In this document: positions 57,480-64,000 of the stretch, piece after piece | Layout: each line of letters begins with the position of its first letter | Position numbering within the stretch: the first letter of the stretch is position 1 | Assembly: GCA_017591395.1 (NCBI GenBank) | Contig: WEDG01005121.1 | Location: 49,834 to 113,833 of the forward strand | DNA from: Schistocephalus solidus | Lineage: Eukaryota; Platyhelminthes; Cestoda; Diphyllobothriidea; Diphyllobothriidae | Direction of reading: 5' to 3' | Length of the DNA: 64,000 nucleotides | Made by a program: the position numbers and the translations under genes | The notes under the pieces: model-generated | The model's database searches: none | What the model was told of the DNA's origin: nothing | Seen by the model: the letters and a program-made list of their open reading frames with translations, nothing else

Positions 57480-58705
57480 ACCTTATTTTTAATGATGGAA
57501 TAAACATAAAACATAATACGAATGACCTCATTTCTGGACATGTTTCCTTAAAATCACCTCACGCCAAACGGGCCAAGAGTTTAGTAAGTTTTTTGGATGT
57601 CAATTACGAGGACGAAGCGTGTGCGACATGCTTTAAACTTCTTCAAAAAAATTCGGAGATTGAAAAGGATATGCAGGGGCTGAAGATGGAGATAGAGAAA
57701 TAAAAGAAACTTCCTCACAATTTGCACGAAAAGAAGCAGTCCCTAACGATGGAACATGAGGGAATCAAATGCACATACGCAGGCACAACTTCCGTAGCCA
57801 TCACATCCAACAAGGAAGATGACGCTACGTCTACAAAGCTCGATGTAGCTGTCAAACAGTATCCCGTAAGGAAAGAGGGCAACCGGCAGGGATCCCAGAA
57901 AATAAGGAAACGAGTTTCAGAAGGCAAAGGTAATATATCATCCAAAAATGTAAGTCCCAGAATCCCAGCATCGGACAACAATACCACCAAATTGGATAAC
58001 GGTAATATCAGGAGAACTTCAATAATGCCTCTTCCAAAGGCAGTTCCGACTTCAGACTCACCTCCTGTCGGCTATCCCAGCAGTTCTAAAGAGCCCTTAG
58101 TTGGGAGCGAAAATACCAATGAGTGGCAAGATATCATTGGGAAACAACATAAAACGATTATAAAGTCGAAAACAAACCTTATGAATCCCTCTGGTCATTC
58201 AGAGAAAAATATGATCGGCAGTGAATCAAAAGACGCCCTAGACCGAGAGAACTGCGTTGTTATCCAGGGCTTACCTGAATCCAATGCACACACCTCAAAG
58301 GAACGGATATCCGCTGATCTTGCTATGTTTCAGCACCTACTGAATGACATACTTCATTCAGGAGAGACAATAACCGTTCGCACTGCCTTCAGGCTCGGAA
58401 AAGGATATCGAACAGTCCCAAAATGTGAAACCACGGCCTATCAAAATTGTCTTGGACAACAAGGAAGAGGCTAAGCTACTTATCTCGAGAAAAACAAACC
58501 TTCGGAACTCTCATAAACAGATTTTTTTCAGCCGGACTACTCTCCAGCAGAACGGCTGAAACGCCGCGAATTAGTGATAGAAATGAAGAGGAGACTTGCA
58601 GCTGGAGAGAGCAATCTGGTGATTTACAGGGAACGCGTGATACAGAGAAACGCAACATTGCTTTGGAACCAGCCCATGCTCATGATGGCATCGGCAAATT
58701 AGCAT
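57480..58705 (+). pseudogene. Family 3 ORF1-like protein
   Basis: Frames 57,480-57,703 and 57,722-58,474 are separated by one TAA. The first ends in a likely short coiled coil (LLQKNSEIEKDMQGLKMEIE) and the middle is basic and Ser/Pro-rich. The second ends in a L1-ORF1-like RRM: DRENCVVIQGLPES, ITVRTAFRLGKGYR. After a frameshift it continues RPIKIVLDNKEEAKLLISRK, YSPAERLKRRELVIEMKRRL and ESNLVIYRERVIQRN, ending near 58,700. In such elements ORF1 binds the element RNA. The start is uncertain because the open frame runs back through the tRNA-like block. Confidence 0.7.
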
Positions 58706-58734
58706 TGGTAAACTCGAGATAAACGGAATTTGGC

Positions 58735-59600
58735 TCTGCTGAATGCTGCACACTGAAATTTCTGTATACCCACGCCCAAAGTCTGTTTTCGAAACTCGAC
58801 GAACTGAGAATTCAGGTAGCCGTTCTGTCTCCGATATTATAGCAATCACAGAAACATGGCTGTCACAGAACATCAGTGATTGCGAAGTAGCCTTATCCGG
58901 GTACCAGCTGTTCAGGAGAGACCGCACCCAACGACCGCACCCAAAGCAATTTCACAGTGTGTGAAATGACGGAGAAGATTAGCAATGGTATTGAGGCTAT
59001 TTGGCTGAAAATAAAGACGCGGGGATCGCAGTCCCTTAAAGTCATGACTCTCTACCGACCACCGGGGACAGACACTGACGCTGATACTTGTTTGTTGGAG
59101 AACATAAAGGCGATAAGCAGTCGACCTGATGTTGTTCTGATGAGTGACTTTAATGCACCCAGCATTCGATGAAACGATCTGAAGGCACAGAGCTCAAAGT
59201 TTTCCTTCGATAATCGTCTGCTAAAGACAACATTTGAAGCTCTTTTCACCCAACATGTATTTGTTCCAACGAGAGCGCGTGGAGGACAACAGGCTAGTTG
59301 TTTAGATCTCGTCTTCACTAAAGATCCTGACAGTATAGACGAGGTACACTGCCTACCTCCACATGGTCGAAGTGATCATGCAGTACTTTCATGGGAGTAT
59401 GGTTTATATTCTGTGCCATCTGCAATAAATGAAACCAGGCCCAATCTATGGCGAGGATACTTTTGCAAGACGAGAGCTGAGGCATCACGAATAGACTGGG
59501 ATCTTCTCTTCTCCGGGAATGTCACTGAGGACTGGAATTTATTTAAGGAGTGTTTGTTGAATCTAATAAAATGCCATTTGTCCGCCATCACAACTTAGAA
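58735..59600 (+). pseudogene. Family 3 AP-like endonuclease
   Basis: LKFLYTHAQSLFSKLDELRI (first strand; the usual N-A-R-S is T-H-A-Q-S) is followed, after a shift, by DIIAITETWLSQNISDCEVA (catalytic Glu) and GYQLFRRDRTQ. 58,957-59,172 gives EAIWLKIKTRG, VMTLYRPPGTDTDADTCL and VVLMSDFNAPSIR, where the Gly of G-D-F-N is Ser. A TGA stands where a Trp is expected. The rest gives VFVPTRARGGQQASCLDLVF and PHGRSDHAVLSWEY, the closing S-D-H motif. Confidence 0.85.
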
Positions 59601-61545
59601 TATCTAACATACCACAGTGGTTAACAAGGGATATAAAAAGAGAGATTAACAGGAAAGGAAGGCTTCGGAAGAAATTTTGCCGATCCAATGAAAATTTAGC
59701 CTTGCAAGCATACAAAACTCAAAGGAAAAAGGTTAAAAGCTTGATCTTCCAAAGCCGACGGGATTACGAGAGGATTTGCTCCAGAGAGCAGTTCACAATC
59801 CCAAATTACTCTACAGCTATGTAAGAAAAACCACACGTAACAGGAATCCGATTCCTGTTATGAGAAACGATGACAGTTTCGAGATATCAGAAAATAAAAA
59901 CAAAGCTGAACACTTTTCCCAGTTCTTTCAGTCGGTTTTCACTAGAGAAGCTGTTTTTATTCCATCAAGTTACGAGACTACAGGAGTGCCACTTATTCAA
60001 GATATGCTCTTTCAAGAAGCGGCGGTCTTTGAAGAACTAAAAAGTCTGAAGGCATGCAAATCCCCTGGCCCCGACGAGATTCCAGCAAAGCTACTCCTCG
60101 AACTTGCTCGAGAGCTGGCGAAAACCGCTTTCGTTGCTGTGCCAGAAATCGTTCGATACGGGAATTCTTCCTACCGACTGGAAAACAGCCCACATCGCAC
60201 CGCTTCACAAAAGTGGTAGTCGTGCATTTGCTACAAATTACAGGCCTGTCAGCCTGACCTCAATCTGTTGCAAGGTTATGGAGAAGGTTTTCAAAAAGGA
60301 ATTGATGATTTATTTAGAAACCCGTAACCTCTTATCGACTGCAAAATACGGCTTTCGTAGGGGAAGATCGTGTGTTACGAACTTACTTTATACGATGCAA
60401 AGCTGGACAAAAGCACTCGATGCAAAAGACACTGTGCATGTGGCCTACATTGATTTCCAGAAGGCCTTCGACAGTGTTCCACACCAGCGTCTACTTTACA
60501 AGTTGAGAATGTACGGTATTGGCGGCAAACTTCTTACGTGGATCAAGAATTTTCTCGTTAGTCGTTCCCAATTAGTCTGCGTAGGCGGATCGCGATCAAA
60601 GCGCACAGTCATCAAGAGTGGAGTCCCACAAGGTTCAGTGCTCGGACCGATCCTATTTCTCTTGTTCATTAATGATTGTGTAGAGGAATTGGACTGTAAC
60701 TTTGCTATGTTTGCGGACGATATAAAAATCTGGAAAGTTATCCACAATGCTGCTGATGCAGACAATTTCCAAGAAAATCTTCGTCGATTGGACGAGTGGT
60801 CCCGCAAATGGCTCTTGTCCTTCAACTCAAACAAATGCACCCTGCTACGTCTGGGAAATCGAAATCAGGTCACTGCTATGCGACCCTACTATTTGAACGG
60901 TTTGCCACTCCGAGAAGCACACGCACAGAAGGATCTTTGAGTTTGGATGAAAGACAACCTGAAACCTTCTACGCAATGTTCCAAGGCAGCTAAATCCGCC
61001 AATTAAATACTGTACGCTATCAAGCGGGCATTTAAAGTTTTCGATGAAGACTGCTTTTCTAAAGTCTTTGGTACGTTTGTAAGGCCACATCTTGAATATG
61101 CGATCCAAGCCTGGCGACCGTGGACCCAACAGGACTACAACATACTCGAAAGGGTGCAGTGGCGAGCCACAAAATTAGTAAGAGGTCAAGCTGAACTGCC
61201 ATATGAGATTCGTCTAAATAACCTAAAGCTCTATCCTCTGAGTTATAGGCAGTTGCGCGGAGACTTAATAAAACCTTCCGTATCGTGCGTGGCATGGATT
61301 GCGCCCTCCTATGTGATGACTTTTTCCAACTTGCCACTACGAAAAATCTCCGAGGTCATCCATTCAAACTAAGTGTGCCCCAAGTAAGATTGGATGTGAG
61401 GAAGTATTTTTTCACCAACCGTGTCGTGGAACCGTGGAATAACCTACCTGAGGCAATTTTCATGTCCCAGTCTGTGTATACATTCAAAAATCGGCTTGAC
61501 ATACATATGTTACAGTATCACGAAGACTATGTGACTACTTAACCT
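59600..61545 (+). pseudogene. Family 3 reverse transcriptase and C-terminal domain
   Basis: 59,776-60,219 holds the RT start (NPKLLYSYVRKTTRNRNPIP; KACKSPGPDEIPAKLL) and shifts into 60,104-60,940: AHIAPLHKSGSRAFATNYRP, GFRRGRSCVTNLLYTMQSW, VAYIDFQKAFDSVPHQRLLY (motif A), SGVPQGSVLGPILFLLFIND (B), CNFAMFADDIKIWKV (C, intact F-A-D-D) and WLLSFNSNKCTLLRLG (D). The thumb and C-terminal domain lie at 61,030-61,542 in other frames (VRPHLEYAIQAW; RKYFFTNRVVEPWNNLPEAI). At least three shifts or stops. Jockey/CR1 superfamily by motif style. Confidence 0.9.
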
Positions 61546-61705
61546 TAACAATATCAGTGTACCACGTAAACCTGCCTGCATTCACTTGACTGATACTTCT
61601 TTAATTTGCTTCTTATTATTGCTACTTTTATGGAACAAATAGGGATTTCAAAGGCGCAAGCCTATTTTCCTCAAATACACTGAACGGAACTGAACTTGAC
61701 TGCAT

Positions 61706-63334
61706 GTGTCGATAATATTTAATTTGCATTAACATCGAAGGTCAATAACAAGAAGAAAAGTGCCGGAAGAATGAATAAAAGTATCGTGAGGTTAAGGGAG
61801 AACATTTCTCTGACTAGGTGGAATGGTGATGAAAGTCTTTGGTAGATATAAAAAAGTAAATAAGTCAAGAAATTTTAGCTCACTTCACAGTTGCGTGAAA
61901 ATACCCGCATTTTCAAAACTTTAAACTACTTTTTTAATGTTCAATTAGTGGACAGAGGAGTGCGTAATAACGTTTTTGGGTATTAATTTAAAGGTAGGCT
62001 ACCTAATATCTATGTCTTTTGCGTTGTGTATTGCAAGGGGACAGGACAATCTTCAAGTAATATGCGTTTGAGGATTAGGATGACCTCTTCAAATGATCGT
62101 TTCACAAATTTAATCAAGTGCTGGAAAAAATGTGAATAATTCTCCTCTGCTCAATCAAGATTTCAAAATATTTTTGGGCGTTATCGAACACTTAAAGAAT
62201 GATTCGGTTGGAAATGCTCCACATTATGAATTTCGCTATATCAAATCAAAAGTTGAGTACTATTTGAAGTTGTTGACCACGCTTATCAAAAACAGTCTGC
62301 TATATTAGTGTCTTTGCTTCGTTTTTACTTAATATCCAAAGCCTCCTATACTTCCATCAAATTTAATCAGAACCAATGATTGACGCAATAGTTACTATTG
62401 ATAAAATTGTCCTCTCTGTCATCTCTCGTATACAGCAGTTTGTATGGAAACACGAATCATTTACAAATAACCCCAGCAGCTTTCCACTAATAGTCTATCG
62501 TTCGGTTGTTTACCTCCGAAGTTGCAAATAGATTAAAGCGTAGACATCATATACTTATCCACAATTTCCCACAAGTTTTACCCCAACGCCAACCATCCAG
62601 AAAACTAAACACTCCTGTGGCCTTAACATCGAAATAGCTTCCATCAAACGACTTAACTCGGAGAGTCAAAATAGACCAGTATAAGTAACATCATTTACCC
62701 AAATTGAGGCTGAATTGATACTAAATAATCCTGCAATAAAAGAAAGTTTACAAAACATTAAATCGTTCTTTTGTTTCGACCTAACACCAAATTAAGCGAC
62801 GACAACTCCAGAATAAAACCAAAGAATAGAAAAGAAATAATCAACACAGCCTTCCTTTAGTCGAACATGCAACGTATTCTTATACCTCTGACACCCACGA
62901 CAAACAACGCAGAACTGCAAAACCAGCTAGAAGGGGAAGTCATCAGCAACCAAAACCTAAAATAAATACATAAAAATCACTTAAGAACAGCATGCAAACG
63001 GAGATGCTGAGCCCAGTCAAGCTTAACTGCTGAATAATAGTATAATTACTACAGCGACACCGCGAAACGAGAAACCAATAACACAGAAAGCTCACCACTT
63101 AAACTATCCAAACTACAACTCCAGATCACAATAAAAGAGCAGCCAGATCACAATAAAATACCGCTCAGTGCAACAAATGTCAGGAAACACACTGACCTTT
63201 AGTTCGATCAAAAAGCAGTTGTCTTCTACTCAGACAGTGGACGGCATAAGACACATGACCATTCTAACAATCCCGAACCAAATATTTTTCGATAATCTGT
63301 CAAGACAAAGCTTCACTTTCTTCGTTGAAACGCA
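61706..63334. other. No gene seen
   Basis: AT-rich sequence without convincing open frames. Confidence 0.5.
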
Positions 63335-63710
63335 CAGACATGGTTCCAGAAAATAAATGAACTGAAAGTATGGATAACTGATGTGCATCCGGATGCCATT
63401 TCCATTACAGAAACTTGGTTGCAGGTGGAAATATAGGATAGCAAAATCTCAATTGCTGCATATCAACTCTTCCGTCGAGACGGACTGAATAAAAAGGTGG
63501 AGGAATAGCAATTTACGTCAACAGAGCAAGCATATCTTCTGAACGCAGAATTGCTTGCCTTTGTGACTGCGAAGCAGTTTGTTTAAAACTAAAGAGACAT
63601 GGACCACAAAATCTGAATTTTTTGACTATATAAAAACCGCTAAATTAAACTCCTGTAATTGACGAGATAAGGCTCGAAATAATTAAAGATGCAGTTCAGA
63701 CTCAGGACCC
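63335..63710 (+). pseudogene. Endonuclease fragment of a CR1-like LINE
   Basis: MNELKVWITDVHPDAISITE, TWLQVEI, a stop, DSKISIAAYQLFRRDGLN, then after a one-base shift KGGGIAIYVNRASISSERRI and CLKLKRHGPQNLNFLTI, then SPVIDEIRLEIIKDAVQ-like sequence. This is the first half of an AP-like endonuclease related to family 3 (A-I-T-E-T-W-L and Y-Q-L-F-R-R-D). It ends exactly where an A-rich tail of another retroposon begins. Confidence 0.8.
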
Positions 63711-63712
63711 AT

Positions 63713-64000
63713 TTATTTTATTTTATTTATTTATTCCAGTTTACAGGCAAGGTCAAAAAATACATACAGTAGAAGGTCAAGCTGACAGTGAAAAAAACTC
63801 CTGATCGTTGTTTCAGGTGTTTTTCAGGAGAAAAAACTGCAGCATATTGAGTAATTTAAGTTCTTGACAGGGACGCGTTAACACAGGTGCCCGGCGAAGA
63901 GCTTCTCCATTCATTGTTACGGATCCGGTATTCTGCACCAGCAGGTATGTCGGCGAGCGGCTGTTCGCTGTCGACTGAGAAATATACCTATTGAGGTCGG
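63713..64000 (-). mobile_element. 3' end of a minus-strand retroposon with TAAA-type tail
   Basis: On the minus strand the window edge starts inside an open frame of 62 codons (SQSTANSRSPTYLLVQNTG; VLTRPCQELKLLNMLQFFLL) ending at TGA 63,815-63,813. A short UTR and an (AAATAAAT)-type tail at 63,713-63,740 follow. The tail touches the interrupted endonuclease fragment, so this is read as a retroposition into an older LINE. The C-terminal peptide is not assigned to a family. Confidence 0.5.

Larger units (their letters stand above)
57480..61705 (+). mobile_element. Family 3 CR1/jockey-like non-LTR retrotransposon
   Basis: A plus-strand element with ORF1, endonuclease, reverse transcriptase and C-terminal domain in order, about 4.2 kb. 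It ends in a short (TGAAC)-like tail (cactgaacggaactgaactt) at about 61,680-61,700, a usual kind of CR1 3' end. Several stops and frameshifts interrupt both ORFs, so it is defective, but the longest RT stretch (278 codons) is intact. Confidence 0.85.

Overview
The window reads as flatworm (platyhelminth) nuclear DNA, most likely a tapeworm of the diphyllobothriid type. This is inferred from intron-split coding sequence with a very small 34-bp intron, the prevalence of non-LTR retrotransposons, a Merlin-type transposase remnant and tRNA-derived short repeats. There are no operons, Shine-Dalgarno sites or bacterial gene order. Most long open frames are decayed retroelement coding sequence or its antisense shadow.

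Only one conserved host gene was recognised. It is a regulator of calcineurin (calcipressin/RCAN) on the minus strand at 56,799-54,514. Three exons can be joined in phase, one intron is 34 bp, and the last exon was not found. A second, unrecognised minus-strand gene may lie at 6.1-2.5 kb, where several open segments sit between plausible splice sites. A further candidate exon lies at 49.3 kb.

Layout: 0-6.5 kb is mostly unique AT-rich DNA with the candidate gene. At 6.5-9.0 kb a minus-strand LINE (family 4) is split by a 1.45-kb GA-rich tandem array. 9.6-17.2 kb is a mosaic of dispersed repeats and 3' ends of retrotransposon family 1. 19-23.7 kb is family 1 copy 2 (minus). 25.2-26.0 kb is a dead Merlin transposase. 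29.2-29.8 kb holds a short interspersed repeat and telomere-like repeats. 30-33 kb is family 2 copy A (plus). 33.3-39.35 kb is family 1 copy 1 (plus), which meets family 1 copy 3 (minus, 39.36-43.41 kb) tail to tail. 43.5-45.8 kb is a diverged family 1 3' fragment (minus). 47.7-48.05 kb is a fold-back pair of tRNA-derived SINEs. 51.0-53.7 kb is family 2 copy B (minus). 54.5-56.8 kb is RCAN. 57.5-61.7 kb is a CR1/jockey-like element (family 3). At the right edge an endonuclease fragment is interrupted by another retroposon.

The most distinctive feature is family 1. It has an AP-like endonuclease and a reverse transcriptase, followed in the same frame by a C-terminal array of up to five zinc fingers. 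Its long 3' region is built of repeated modules. The tail can be traced in five fragments here, and copies 2 and 3 share the same disabling stop codon just before the reverse-transcriptase active site. Every retroelement copy in the window carries stops or frameshifts, so none looks able to move on its own.
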